DNA of 64,000 nucleotides, taken from positions 408,865 through 472,864 of the forward strand of contig NZ_LMCM01000006.1 in NCBI RefSeq assembly GCF_001426245.1, given 5' to 3'. The position numbers and the translations under genes are program-made. Positions 50,243-59,432 of this stretch are shown here, piece by piece; the stretch's first letter is position 1, and every line of letters begins with the position of its first letter. The DNA is from Phycicoccus sp. Root101. Its GTDB lineage: Bacteria; Actinomycetota; Actinomycetes; Actinomycetales; Dermatophilaceae. Under the pieces are notes generated by a model. It saw only the letters and a list, made by a program, of their open reading frames with translations. It did not search any database and was not told the DNA's origin.

Positions 50243-51019
50243 TCAGTTGAGCTTGCGGGTGCCCTCCGGCAGTCCGCCACCGGCATACACGTCCTCGGCG
50301 AGCTCGGCCAGCGCCGTCAGGGCGACGTTCTGGCTCCACGGGCCGTAGGAGACCCGGGCGACGCCCAGCTCCTGGAGGCGGGCCAGCGGCACCGAACCGG
50401 GGATGCCGATGACGTTGACCTTCTGGGGGCCGAGCTCGTCGACGAGCCGGCTCACCATGGCCTCGTCCAGGGGTCCCGGGACGAAGAACGTCGAGGCTCC
50501 GGCGTCGAGGTAGGCGCGGCCGCGCGCAGCGGCCTCGTCGAGGACCTCCTGCGGGTCGCGGTCCCCGGCCTTGACGAAGGCGTCGGTGCGGGCGTTGAGG
50601 ACGAAGGGGATGCCGGCCCTCTCCCCGGCGGCGACGGCAGCCTCGACCGCACGGACCGAGTCGGCCAGCGGCTTCATCTGGTCCTCGAGGTTCGCCCCGA
50701 CGATGCCGACGTCGATCGCGCGGCTCACCGTCTCCCCCGCGTCGCCGTAGCCGCCCTCGAGGTCGGCGGTCACGGGCAGGTCGACCGCGGCCGCGATCCG
50801 GCCGACGGCCTCGATCATGAGGTCGCGCGGGATCTGCTCGCCGTCGGGGTAGCCGTAGGAGGCGGCGATCGAGTGGCTGGCGGTCGCCAGCGCCTTGGTG
50901 CCGGGGGTGTCCGCGACCACCTTCGCGGTGATGACGTCCCAGACGTTGACGACGAGCAGCAGTTCGGGGTCGGTGTGGAGTCGGAGGAGCTCACGGGCCT
51001 TGTCGGCATTGGAGGTCAT
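50243..51019 (-). CDS. Isocitrate lyase/PEP mutase family protein
   Basis: This 258-residue protein has the PEP mutase/isocitrate lyase barrel. It shows VVNVWDVITAKVV at the start, DLEGGYGDAGETV as the divalent-metal/substrate loop, and NLEDQMKPL and LNARTDAFV later. Members make or cleave C-C or P-C bonds of 2-oxo-acids; this sub-branch (often called PEP mutase-like) has no fixed substrate. TAATTT lies 6 nt before the ATG, so the mRNA is probably leaderless. It is convergent with the formamidase-like gene by 13 nt. Confidence 0.9.
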   Translation of the reverse strand: MTSNADKARELLRLHTDPELLLVVNVWDVITAKVVADTPGTKALATASHSIAASYGYPDGEQIPRDLMIEAVGRIAAAVDLPVTADLEGGYGDAGETVSRAIDVGIVGANLEDQMKPLADSVRAVEAAVAAGERAGIPFVLNARTDAFVKAGDRDPQEVLDEAAARGRAYLDAGASTFFVPGPLDEAMVSRLVDELGPQKVNVIGIPGSVPLARLQELGVARVSYGPWSQNVALTALAELAEDVYAGGGLPEGTRKLN

Positions 51020-51128
51020 GACTTGAAATTACCTGAGCCAGAACGAATCGGCCTTCCGAGCGCGAACTGGGACAAGGCGACGCCCACCCCTTCCCATGGC
51101 TGGCGCGGGGCGGCTGGGCGGCGCGAGG

Positions 51129-52016
51129 ATGACCCTCGTGGACGACCGACCCGGGCGGCGCCGCCCGACCTCCGCACCCATGCGGGTCGTGTGGGCCGTG
51201 GTCGCCTTCGCCGGGGCCGGGGTGCTGGGACTGCTGCTGGTCCTGCCCCGGACCCGGGTCCTGCGCCCACGCCGAGTCCTGGCCTGCGACCTGTGCCAGC
51301 GTCGTCACCGCCGCCTGCTCGCGGCGATGGTCGTCCTCGCCCTGCTGTCGGTCGTGGGGCTCGGGCTCCGGGTGTCGCAGAAGGCGCGGGCACTGCCGGC
51401 CTGCGTGGCACCGATCTCGATCTCGGAGGGACGGACCATCGCCGACCCGGTCATGCCGGCCCGGTCGTCGGTGCGCTCGCGCGTCAGGTCGCTGCTCACC
51501 GCCCCGGTCAGCGGGCTGGCGCTGGGGTTCGCCGAGCTCAAGGGGCGTGGGCTGTGCAGCGTCGGCGACCCACAGATCACGCTGGCCTTCATCCCGGCCG
51601 CCAAGGACCTCCCCGGCAGCATGGTCGGCGAGGTGTTCCTCGCCTCCCCCACCCCCCGCGTGAACCCGGTCCGCGCCAGGCTCCTGGCGCAGCACGAGTC
51701 CCGCCACGTGGACCAGTGGGCGGTGTTCACCCTCGTCGGTGGCATCGCCCTGCTGCCTGTCGCGTACCTCGTCGACGACACCCTGTTCCCCGGGTCGGAG
51801 AACCACTTCGAGCAGGCAGCCGGACTCGACGACGGCGGCTACCGACCGGTGCCCGACCCACCCGTCGGGCCACAACGATGGGCCGTCGGGCTGTGGGTCG
51901 GCGTGCTGCTGCTCCTCGCACGACGCCGGATCCGCTGGGCGGTGCGCACCGCGGTCCGGCGGCGCAGCACGCACAGCCCTGGGCGCTGCCCGGTCCACAC
52001 GACCGGCTGGACCTGA
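51129..52016 (+). CDS. Membrane protein with HExxH metalloprotease motif
   Basis: This protein of about 295 residues has hydrophobic segments at roughly 18-38, 65-82, and around 215-235 after the active-site region, with a basic C-terminus. LLAQHESRHVDQWAVF gives HExxH (HESRH), the zinc-binding motif of many metallopeptidases. A third ligand, perhaps Glu in ENHFEQAAG 35 residues on, is plausible. I recognise no family. An upstream ATG at 51096 is the alternative start. The gene is divergent from the PEP-mutase-like gene. Confidence 0.7.
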   Translation: MTLVDDRPGRRRPTSAPMRVVWAVVAFAGAGVLGLLLVLPRTRVLRPRRVLACDLCQRRHRRLLAAMVVLALLSVVGLGLRVSQKARALPACVAPISISEGRTIADPVMPARSSVRSRVRSLLTAPVSGLALGFAELKGRGLCSVGDPQITLAFIPAAKDLPGSMVGEVFLASPTPRVNPVRARLLAQHESRHVDQWAVFTLVGGIALLPVAYLVDDTLFPGSENHFEQAAGLDDGGYRPVPDPPVGPQRWAVGLWVGVLLLLARRRIRWAVRTAVRRRSTHSPGRCPVHTTGWT

Positions 52017-52222
52017 GGGGCTGGATCGGTGCTGCCGTCGCAGGCCACGTCGGCACGAGCGGGCGTTGCTGACGCTCGGCGGAGGAAGGCCATCGCAGGA
52101 ACCGCCCGTCCGTGGATCGACGTCGTCCGATGCGTGCGCCCATGAGCCCTGCTACCGTCCGAGAATCGCCCCGGACCCCGGCGGGTCCTGCATCGACCCC
52201 GCCCGTGGAAGGTCCACCTCCG

Positions 52223-52489
52223 ATGACCGCATCTGTCGACGCCACCTCGCCGGTCCCCTTCGACCCGGGTGCCATCACCTCCACCGTTCCCCCACTCGAG
52301 CTCGAGCTCATGACCGCCATCGCCGAGGACGCCGGCCGCGCCGCCGCCTCGGGGTCCGACGCATCCCCGTTCGACGCCTCACCCGCCATGCGCGTCGTGT
52401 GCCGAACCCCCGGGGGTGGGCGGATGGTCGCCGCCGCGCGGCTCTACCGGGCCGCGTACCAAGGCGCCCTCGAACCCGACCTGGACTGA
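52223..52489 (+). CDS. Small hypothetical protein (88 aa)
   Basis: This frame of 88 residues begins MTASVDATSPVPFDPGA and includes a helical stretch LELELMTAIAEDAGRAAA and CRTPGGGRMVAAARLYRAAY. No family, signal peptide or membrane segment is recognised. The ATG has AAGG 12 nt upstream. A TACCGT box at 52152-52157 could start the transcript about 60 nt upstream. Starts at 52112 or 52142 are possible but weaker. It faces the GH31 gene. Confidence 0.5.
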   Translation: MTASVDATSPVPFDPGAITSTVPPLELELMTAIAEDAGRAAASGSDASPFDASPAMRVVCRTPGGGRMVAAARLYRAAYQGALEPDLD

Positions 52490-52551
52490 GCCGGCGTCAC
52501 CAGGACGTCGAGTGGTTGACGCACCCCTGCGCGCAGATGTCGCGGGACCGG

Positions 52552-54969
52552 TCAGAGCACGAAGGTCGCCATGAACTCCTCTGCACCCACGGGCAGCACC
52601 GCCACCGCGTCCCGGACCGGCACCTCGGTCCCGTCCAGGTCCACGCTCGCCGGGGCAGCCCCGTGCAGCACGAGGTGGAATGCGCTACGCCGGAACTGCG
52701 GATAGCCCTCGCCCTCCACCCCGGCCCGCAGCGACACCGAGGCACCGTCCCGCGTCAGCGTGAACGTCGTCCGCCAGGCAGCCCCCTGCACCGACGCGGT
52801 CGTCAGGCCGTCGTCCTCGACCAGTCGTGACGTGTGCACACCGTCCGACCGGGGGACGAAGACGTGCAGCTCGACCGCCTCGGGGTGGTGGCCGTCGGTC
52901 GATGCCGGGGCCTCCACCCACATCGGCACGACCGCTCCCCCACGGGCGTAGACCGGGATGCGGTCCATCGGTGTCGCGGCCACGACGAACGAGCGGCCGG
53001 GCAGCACCTCGTCGGAGTGCCAGTCGAACCAGTCCCCTTCGGGCAGGTAGACCTGCCGGGAGGTCGTCCCGGCGTCGATCACCGGGGCGACGAGCAGGTC
53101 GGTCCCGAACAGGTACTGGTCGTCGATGTCGCGGACGGTGCCGTCGTACTGGTGGTCGAACACCAGGGGCCGCTGCACCGGCTCACCGGTCTCGGAGGCC
53201 CGGACGAATGCTGTGTAGATGTAGGGCAGCAGGCGGTACCTCAGGCGCACCGCCTCGCGGACGAGGTCCTGGACCACCGGCCCGAACGCCCAGGCGTACT
53301 GGTCGACGTTCCCCATCATCGAGTGGTTGCGGCAGAACGGTGTCAGCACGCCGTACTGCATCCACCGGGTGAAGAGCTCGGGGTCGGAGCTGCCCGCGAA
53401 CCCACCCACATCTGCACCGACGAACGCCTGGCCCGACACCCCGAAACCAGAACCCATGGCGATGCTCAGCCAGAGGTGGTCCCACCGGGAGAGGTTGTCG
53501 CCCATCCAGTTCGCGGCATACCGCTGGATGCCCGCGAACCCGGCGCGCGACAGGATGAACGTGCGCAGCTCCGGCATCGCTGCCCGCAGGCCCTCGGTGG
53601 TGCCCATGGCCATGAGCAACGCGTACTGGTTGCGGTAGCGGTCGTGGGCGAACTCGCCGTGCCCGAACCGCATGCCGTCGGGCGCGATCGACCCGGTGGC
53701 CGGCTCGTTCATGTCGTTCCAGATCCCGGCCAGGCCGGACTGGACGTGCCTGGCGTTGAGCTCTCCCCACCACGCGCGCGCCTCGGGCGTGACGAAGTCC
53801 GGGAACGCGGTGTTGCCGGGCCAGACCTGGCCGATGTAGGTGTCACCGCCCTCGGTCCGGCAGAAGACGTCGCGCTCGAGCCCGTCGTCGAACACGGCGT
53901 ACCCCGGGTCCCACTTCACGCCGGGGTCGATGATGGTGATCACCTTGAACCCCTGGTCGGACAGCCGCTCCAGCATCCCCGGGGCGTCGGGGAACTTGTC
54001 GGTGTCCCAGGTGAAGACGCGGTAGCCGTCCATGTAGTCGATGTCGAGCCACAGTGCGTCACACGGGATCTCGTCGTCCCGGTGCCGCTGGCCGAGCGCC
54101 TCGACCGCCTCCTGGGTGTAGTCGAACCAACGGCACTGGTGGTAGCCCAGCGACCACAGGGGAGGGAGCTGGGTGCGTCCCGTGAGCGCGGTGTACCCCG
54201 TGAGGATCGCGGGCATGTCCGGGCCCGCGAAGATGTACTCGGTCCACTGACCGCCGCGGAAGGTCATGCGGTACTCGTCGTGGGCGGAGAACTCGTACTC
54301 ACCCCGGTACCCGTTGTCCATGAACGACCCGGCCATCGTCCCCGCCGGGTAGGTCTGGTGGTAGAAGAACGGGATCGTCACGTAGAACGGGTCGAACTCG
54401 ACGCTGGTGCGGTCGCCGCGCGGGTCACCCGCTTCCTTGCCGGCGGTGAACTCCCCTGCCGCGTCAGGGCTGAGGACGTCGGTGTTCCACATCGTGAAGT
54501 CCCGACCCTTGCGGTTGTGCCGTCCCGACTTCTCCCCCAGCCCGAAGACGGCGTCCTCCTGCCGACAGCGCCGACGAATCGTGAAGGTGTCGTTGAGCGT
54601 GGCGTACCCCCAGTAACGGCCGTGCTCGTCGGCAGCGGTCTCCACCACCGCGGTGCCGTCGGTGCGGTGCACGTCGAGGCGGAACGGCTCCAGCCACAAC
54701 GACACGACCATCGCGGAGGTCCTGACGGTCACCCGCTGGTCGTCGCGGTCCACGGTGAAGTCGACCGGGCCCGACAGCGGGTCGACGCAGACCGCGAACG
54801 TCGGCTCCTCGTCGAACACCCCGCCACGGCTCATCTTCACGCGCACGACGTCGTCGCTGACGAGGTCCACCCGCAGCTGTTCGGTCTCCACCTCGGCGAG
54901 CAGCCCGCGGTCCGTGGCCGTCACCTCCCCGACCTTCTCGAAGCGGATGAAGTGGTCGGTCTGCAGCAC
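52552..54969 (-). CDS. Alpha-glucosidase/xylosidase, GH31 family
   Basis: This 805-residue glycoside hydrolase has the N-terminal beta-domain (1-220), then the barrel with ALWLDIDYMDGYRVFTWD and the nucleophile Asp in IWNDMNEPA, followed by SRAGFAGIQRYAANWMGDN and the later FVGADVGGF. The C-terminal beta-domains include DLLVAPVID and YLPEGDWFDWHSDE. No signal peptide is present, so it acts on internalised oligosaccharides. The GTG start has GAGAGG 7 nt upstream. The substrate (alpha-1,4-glucan, isoprimeverose, other) is not fixed. It has no transporter neighbour. Confidence 0.92.
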   Translation of the reverse strand: MLQTDHFIRFEKVGEVTATDRGLLAEVETEQLRVDLVSDDVVRVKMSRGGVFDEEPTFAVCVDPLSGPVDFTVDRDDQRVTVRTSAMVVSLWLEPFRLDVHRTDGTAVVETAADEHGRYWGYATLNDTFTIRRRCRQEDAVFGLGEKSGRHNRKGRDFTMWNTDVLSPDAAGEFTAGKEAGDPRGDRTSVEFDPFYVTIPFFYHQTYPAGTMAGSFMDNGYRGEYEFSAHDEYRMTFRGGQWTEYIFAGPDMPAILTGYTALTGRTQLPPLWSLGYHQCRWFDYTQEAVEALGQRHRDDEIPCDALWLDIDYMDGYRVFTWDTDKFPDAPGMLERLSDQGFKVITIIDPGVKWDPGYAVFDDGLERDVFCRTEGGDTYIGQVWPGNTAFPDFVTPEARAWWGELNARHVQSGLAGIWNDMNEPATGSIAPDGMRFGHGEFAHDRYRNQYALLMAMGTTEGLRAAMPELRTFILSRAGFAGIQRYAANWMGDNLSRWDHLWLSIAMGSGFGVSGQAFVGADVGGFAGSSDPELFTRWMQYGVLTPFCRNHSMMGNVDQYAWAFGPVVQDLVREAVRLRYRLLPYIYTAFVRASETGEPVQRPLVFDHQYDGTVRDIDDQYLFGTDLLVAPVIDAGTTSRQVYLPEGDWFDWHSDEVLPGRSFVVAATPMDRIPVYARGGAVVPMWVEAPASTDGHHPEAVELHVFVPRSDGVHTSRLVEDDGLTTASVQGAAWRTTFTLTRDGASVSLRAGVEGEGYPQFRRSAFHLVLHGAAPASVDLDGTEVPVRDAVAVLPVGAEEFMATFVL

Positions 54970-55186
54970 GGGAGGACCTCTCGGCAGGTGTGGGGAGGGC
55001 GGGAAGGGCGGCCCGGTTCCGGGTCCGGGCACCGGACGGCGAGGTATGGCGCGCGCACCGGTCCGCCGTCGCGGGCGCCGCAACATTCTGGTGCCGGTGC
55101 CCCCGAGGAGTCCACCACCGTCCCCCGGCGAGACAAGTCGCCAGAAACCTGCCGACGCCCGTCCATACGGGCGTACAGTGCGAGGC

Positions 55187-56170
55187 GTGCTGTCCGGCGA
55201 CCCGGTGGCCGCTCCCGACGACCATGCGGTGATCTTCTACGACCACGACTCCGAGATCGTCTCGGCGGTGGCCGGGTACGCGCATGAGGGCCTGCAGTCC
55301 GGGGAGGTCGTCCTCCTCATCGCCACGGCGACGCACGCACCGGTGATCCTCGAGGTCCTGTCGGCACTAGGCTCCGACGTCGCCGAGGCCACCGCGCGTG
55401 GCACGCTCCACCTGCGCGACGCGGCCGCAACCCTGGCCCAGTTCCGGGCCGAGGGCGAGCTGGATCTCGAGCGGTTCGAGTCCCACCTGCGCGAGCTGCT
55501 CGCCTCCGTGACGACCAAGGACACCCGCGCCCGCGTCTTCGGTGAGCTGGTCGCCCTGCTCTGGGAGGAGGGTGAGGTCGCCGCCGCGATCGGGCTCGAG
55601 TCCGCCTGGAACACCGTGCTGACCGGTCACCGGACCGGCCTGCTCTGCGCCTACCCCACCGCCCTCCTCGCCTCCGCGGGCCTGCCGGGCATCCGCGAGA
55701 CCTGCGTCCGGCACTCCGAGGTGCACGCACCACCCGGGTACGGCTCCCTCCGCCCCCTCCCGGAGGACCCGGGCGCCCTGGTCCACGACCTCACGACCGC
55801 CCAGCGCACCGAGGTCTTCGTTCCCACCACCACGGCCGTGATCGCGGCCCGCCGCTTCGTGGGCGCCACGCTCGAGCACTGGGACCTCGACCACGTGGCA
55901 CCGGACGCTCTGCTGCTCGTCTCCGAGCTGGCCACGAACGCCGTGCTGCACGCCGAGTCACCGTTCCGGGTCTTCCTGCACCACAGCCCGGGCGTGCTGC
56001 ACCTGTCGGTCCACGATGCCCAGCGCGGATGGTTCGAGCTGGGCCACCCCTCGGCCGGCGAGGTCAACGGGCGCGGCGTGAGCATCGTCGAGGCCGTCGC
56101 CGACCGGTGGGGCTGCGACGCGGTCTCGGACGGCAAGGTCGTCTGGGCCGAGCTGCCGACCGGCGCCTGA
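55187..56170 (+). CDS. MEDS sensor-HATPase anti-sigma-type regulator
   Basis: This 327-residue protein starts with a MEDS domain (about 10-165; DHAVIFYDHDSEIVSAVAGY, LLIATATHAPVI), the P-loop-like sensory unit of DcmR/MEthanogen-type regulators. A HATPase_c_2 domain of RsbW type follows (about 215-325; LLVSELATNAVLHAESPF, NGRGVSIVEAVADRWG). It probably phosphorylates an anti-sigma factor antagonist. The GTG has TACAGT 7 nt upstream, so it is probably leaderless. It is a separate gene from the SpoIIE fusion at 36665-38743, but belongs to the same type of pathway. Confidence 0.85.
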   Translation: MLSGDPVAAPDDHAVIFYDHDSEIVSAVAGYAHEGLQSGEVVLLIATATHAPVILEVLSALGSDVAEATARGTLHLRDAAATLAQFRAEGELDLERFESHLRELLASVTTKDTRARVFGELVALLWEEGEVAAAIGLESAWNTVLTGHRTGLLCAYPTALLASAGLPGIRETCVRHSEVHAPPGYGSLRPLPEDPGALVHDLTTAQRTEVFVPTTTAVIAARRFVGATLEHWDLDHVAPDALLLVSELATNAVLHAESPFRVFLHHSPGVLHLSVHDAQRGWFELGHPSAGEVNGRGVSIVEAVADRWGCDAVSDGKVVWAELPTGA

Positions 56171-56252
56171 CTACCGGGCACCGACCGCGCGGGCGCACGT
56201 CACCCGGGCGTCGTGGCTCACGCCATACGGGCACCGCACCGGGAGCGGGCGC

Positions 56253-56879
56253 TCACCATCCGACGTCCGCGGCCTCGGCCGGCTCCTCGGGTCTGGCTGC
56301 CATCCGGCGGACGATGACGAGCATCACGAGCATCCCGGCCACTCCCATGACCACCGCCCAGGTGAGCTGGGACCGGGTGGCGCTGGTCCTCGGCGCCTCG
56401 CGGAGCCCGGACCGCGCGGCCTCGGCGGGAGCTCCCGGCACGACGACGGTCGCCGGGAGGGGTGACGGACTCGCCACGTCGCTGATGGACCCGTCGTCGC
56501 CGACCACGAACCCGATGCTCTGCAGGCCCTTGCTCTTGCGGACGGCGTCGACCTCGAGCTGCCACCGCCCGGGGGTCGCGTGCACGGTGCCCCGCCACTG
56601 CCCACGGGCACCCTTGGTCTCGCTGAGCGTGAGCGGGCGGGACTCGGCCGTGTCGGGCAGGTACGCCACGGCACGGACGGTCTCGCCGACGACGGGATCG
56701 CTGTCGGGGTAACGGATCGAGGCCGTGACCACCACGTCACCACCGCTGCCGGACACCTGCAGCACGATGGTCGAGATGGGTGAGTGGGCCGAGGCAGGCG
56801 CCTGCCCGAGCCACACCAGGTGGGCCACCACGAGCACCGCCAGCAGCAGCACGCGTGGCCACCGTGACGACGCGTGCAT
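56253..56879 (-). CDS. Exported CopC/FixH-like protein with C-terminal anchor
   Basis: This 208-residue protein has a signal peptide (1-32, ending ASA), an extracytoplasmic beta-sandwich (about 33-125; ISTIVLQVSGSGGDVVVTASIRY), a Pro/Ala/Ser linker and a C-terminal membrane segment (about 172-192). The sandwich resembles CopC or FixH/YtkA-like domains found beside copper or cytochrome oxidase genes. It is divergent from a polytopic membrane protein gene at 57072. Copper handling is a guess. Confidence 0.7.
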   Translation of the reverse strand: MHASSRWPRVLLLAVLVVAHLVWLGQAPASAHSPISTIVLQVSGSGGDVVVTASIRYPDSDPVVGETVRAVAYLPDTAESRPLTLSETKGARGQWRGTVHATPGRWQLEVDAVRKSKGLQSIGFVVGDDGSISDVASPSPLPATVVVPGAPAEAARSGLREAPRTSATRSQLTWAVVMGVAGMLVMLVIVRRMAARPEEPAEAADVGW

Positions 56880-57071
56880 GGGACCTCCCGGAGCCGACGG
56901 ACCGCAGCCGGTCCGCGTCCAGAGTCTAGGGTCGCCAGCCCGTCGACGGCGGAGATTTCTCCGCGGGTCCACCAGGTCGCGGCCTCGCCGAAACACCGGT
57001 GGCCGGGCACGTCCCGGCAGTACCGTTCAGGGACCGTCGCGCACGACGGCCGGCCCCCGGAGGAACCGCCC

Positions 57072-58400
57072 GTGACCCCTGTGCTGAACCCCGCCGCGTG
57101 GGTCGCGCACGGGGTGGGCAAGCGCGAGGACCTGCCGCTGCCGTTCCCCCTGGTCGTCGCCGGCGCGTCCGTCGCCCTCGTGGTCTCGTTCGTGGCCCTG
57201 GGAGCACTCTGGCGCACCCCGCGCCTGCACCCGGGTGGCGGCCACCCCCTCCCTGCCACGACGGCCAGGCTCCTGGACAGCCGGTGGCTGCGGGGCGGCG
57301 CCGTCGCCCTCGCGCTCGCCCTGTCGGCCTGGACCCTGATGGCCCTGGTCGCCGGGGCCGACAACGCCAACAACCCCACGCCGTACGTCGTCTACGTCTG
57401 GCTCTGGATCGGGCTGCCGTTCCTGTCCCTGGTGCTGGGTCCCGTCTGGAGGGTGCTCAACCCCCTCCGCGCGCTCTTCCTCCTCCTGTGCCGGGCGGGC
57501 GGACTGGACCCGCTCAACGGCATCCTGCGGTACCGGCTGGGCTACTGGCCGGCCGCCGCCGGGCTCTTCGCGTTCACCTGGCTCGAGCTCATCGCGCCCG
57601 ACCGCACGACGCGAGCCGTCCTCCTGCCCACGATCCTCGGCGTCATGCTGCTCACCCTCCTCGGCGCGGTGGTGTTCGGTCCACGCTGGTTCGAACGGGC
57701 CGACCCCTTCGAGGTCCTGTCCTCCCTCTACGGCGCGCTCAGCCCGTTGGGGCGACGACCCGACCGCACGTGGGTCGTCCGCACCCCGCTGCACGGCGTG
57801 GACCGGATCGAGGCCGATCACGGGCTGCTGGCGACGGTGTCCGTCCTGCTCGGCGGCACGGCGTACGACGGCTTCTCCGGGCTCACCGCGTGGTTCAGCT
57901 GGACGCAGTCGTCGGCCTCCCCGGTGGCGGCGCAGACCCTGGGCCTCCTCGGGTTCTGCGTGCTGGTGGCCGGGACGCTGGCGGCCGCAGCAGGGCTGGC
58001 GGCCAGGATCGCGGGCGTCGTGTCGCTGCGCGGGTGCGCCACGGCGTTCGCCCCGTCGCTGGTGCCCATCGCCGCGGGGTACGTCGTCGCGCACTACTGG
58101 TCCCTGTGGGTCTACGGCGGACAGCTCACCCTCGCCCTGCTGTCCGACCCGCTCGGCACCGGCGCCAACTGGCTCGGGACGCGTGGACTGACCCCCGGCT
58201 CCGCCCTCATCGGCCCGACGTTCGTCGCCTGCCTGCAGGTGACGGCCATCGTCACGGGCCACGTCCTGGGCATCGTCCACGCCCACGAACGCGCCCTGCG
58301 CCTGTTCGACCGGAAGGCGGCCGTCCGCGGCCAGGTCCCCATGCTCGTGGTGATGGTCGGCTACACGTGTGGTGGCCTGGTCCTGCTGTTCGCGGCGTGA
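57072..58400 (+). CDS. Polytopic membrane protein (unknown family)
   Basis: This 442-residue protein has 10-12 hydrophobic segments over its whole length, with polar loops such as FGPRWFERADPFEVLSSLYG. I cannot name the family; distant resemblance to membrane oxidase-associated proteins is not firm. GGAGG stands 9 nt before the GTG. Neighbouring CopC/FixH-like protein (divergent) and this one may be functionally linked, as they are often close in actinobacteria as far as I recall, but this was not checked. Confidence 0.75.
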   Translation: MTPVLNPAAWVAHGVGKREDLPLPFPLVVAGASVALVVSFVALGALWRTPRLHPGGGHPLPATTARLLDSRWLRGGAVALALALSAWTLMALVAGADNANNPTPYVVYVWLWIGLPFLSLVLGPVWRVLNPLRALFLLLCRAGGLDPLNGILRYRLGYWPAAAGLFAFTWLELIAPDRTTRAVLLPTILGVMLLTLLGAVVFGPRWFERADPFEVLSSLYGALSPLGRRPDRTWVVRTPLHGVDRIEADHGLLATVSVLLGGTAYDGFSGLTAWFSWTQSSASPVAAQTLGLLGFCVLVAGTLAAAAGLAARIAGVVSLRGCATAFAPSLVPIAAGYVVAHYWSLWVYGGQLTLALLSDPLGTGANWLGTRGLTPGSALIGPTFVACLQVTAIVTGHVLGIVHAHERALRLFDRKAAVRGQVPMLVVMVGYTCGGLVLLFAA

Positions 58401-58409
58401 CCCTGCGGC

Positions 58410-58697
58410 TCAGGTGTCGACGCAGAGGTGGACGGTCACCACGTCGCCGACCTCGATCTGCTCGGCCCGCAGCACCGCGAACTTGAGCGGCACGGCATAC
58501 GCACCGTCCTTGGGGAACAACGAGGTCGTCCACGTCGTCGGCCCGATCCGGGCCCGCACGGGGATCATGCCCCAGCCGTAGCTCACGCGGGACGCGACCG
58601 CCTCGAGCGCCCCGCACTCCTCGTCGGGGACGGTGACGAAGTGCCACGGCGACGGCCCTCGCCAGAACCACACGTCACCGCTGAACTCGAGCTCCAT
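58410..58697 (-). CDS. DUF1905 domain protein
   Basis: This 95-residue protein matches the DUF1905 pattern: MELEFSGDVWFWRGPSPWHF, then VTVPDEECGALEAV, YGWGMIPVRARIG and TSLFPKDGAYAVPLK. DUF1905 proteins are small beta-barrels, without a known function. The ATG has TATCCT 6 nt upstream on the minus strand (leaderless type). It is convergent with the polytopic membrane gene by 9 nt and lies downstream of the DinB-like gene in the same direction. Confidence 0.88.
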   Translation of the reverse strand: MELEFSGDVWFWRGPSPWHFVTVPDEECGALEAVASRVSYGWGMIPVRARIGPTTWTTSLFPKDGAYAVPLKFAVLRAEQIEVGDVVTVHLCVDT

Positions 58698-58756
58698 CGC
58701 AGCAGGATAGGGAGCAGCCGGCTGCCCGGTCCGGAGCCGGTTCGCACCTGCGCCCG

Positions 58757-59371
58757 TCACGGTCGCCAGTCGCTGGGCGGGTCCTCGCCGACCAGTCCGT
58801 CGACGGCCTCCCGGAGGAGGTCGGCGTGCCCGGTGTGGCGGCCGTACTCCTCGACCAGGTCGAAGACCAGCCGACGCAGGCTCGCGTGCCGTCCGTCGGG
58901 GGCCGTCACATGGGCCTCCTGCTCCAGCCCACCCTCGGCGACCGCTGCGGCCAGGGTGGCCCGGGACCTCGCGACCGCGCCGTCCCACAGGGCGTACAGC
59001 TCCTCGGGCGTGTCGGCGGCGGCGGACCGGAAGTGCCACCCCTCGTCGTCGTCCTGGTCCATCTCCGTCCAGGGCGACCCCAGCGGCTCCCCCTTGAGCT
59101 TCGTCGTGAAGACGTGGTCCTCGCAGGCGGCCAGGTGCTTGAGCAGGCCTCCCAGGGTCAGGGACGACGCCCCGACGCTGGTGTCCAGGCCCTCGCGGTC
59201 GAGCCCGCCCGCCTTCCAGCGGAACGTCGTGCGCAGCCGGTCCAACGCTCCTGTCAGGTGCTCCAGCTCGGTGCCGGCGAACGGTGGTTCCCAGCTCGGC
59301 GGAACCCATTGCGCTGCAACGCCGTCCGGGGCGGCAGCCGGTCCGGTGTCGGTGCTCTGCTCGGTCGTCAT
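58757..59371 (-). CDS. DinB/DUF664 family protein
   Basis: This 204-residue four-helix protein has the metal-binding His pattern of DinB-like families: LLKHLAACEDHVF and EEYGRHTGHADLLREAV. Members act as thiol transferases (mycothiol- or bacillithiol-dependent) or have unknown function. The ATG at 59371 is preferred over the in-frame GTG/ATG at 59413. It is divergent from the WYL-type regulator with 61 nt between them, so that regulator may control it. Confidence 0.88.
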   Translation of the reverse strand: MTTEQSTDTGPAAAPDGVAAQWVPPSWEPPFAGTELEHLTGALDRLRTTFRWKAGGLDREGLDTSVGASSLTLGGLLKHLAACEDHVFTTKLKGEPLGSPWTEMDQDDDEGWHFRSAAADTPEELYALWDGAVARSRATLAAAVAEGGLEQEAHVTAPDGRHASLRRLVFDLVEEYGRHTGHADLLREAVDGLVGEDPPSDWRP

Positions 59372-59432
59372 GGGTGCACGGTACGGCGGGTTCCGGACGG
59401 ATCGCTTCCGCAACGTGTGCCAATCTGTTCAC

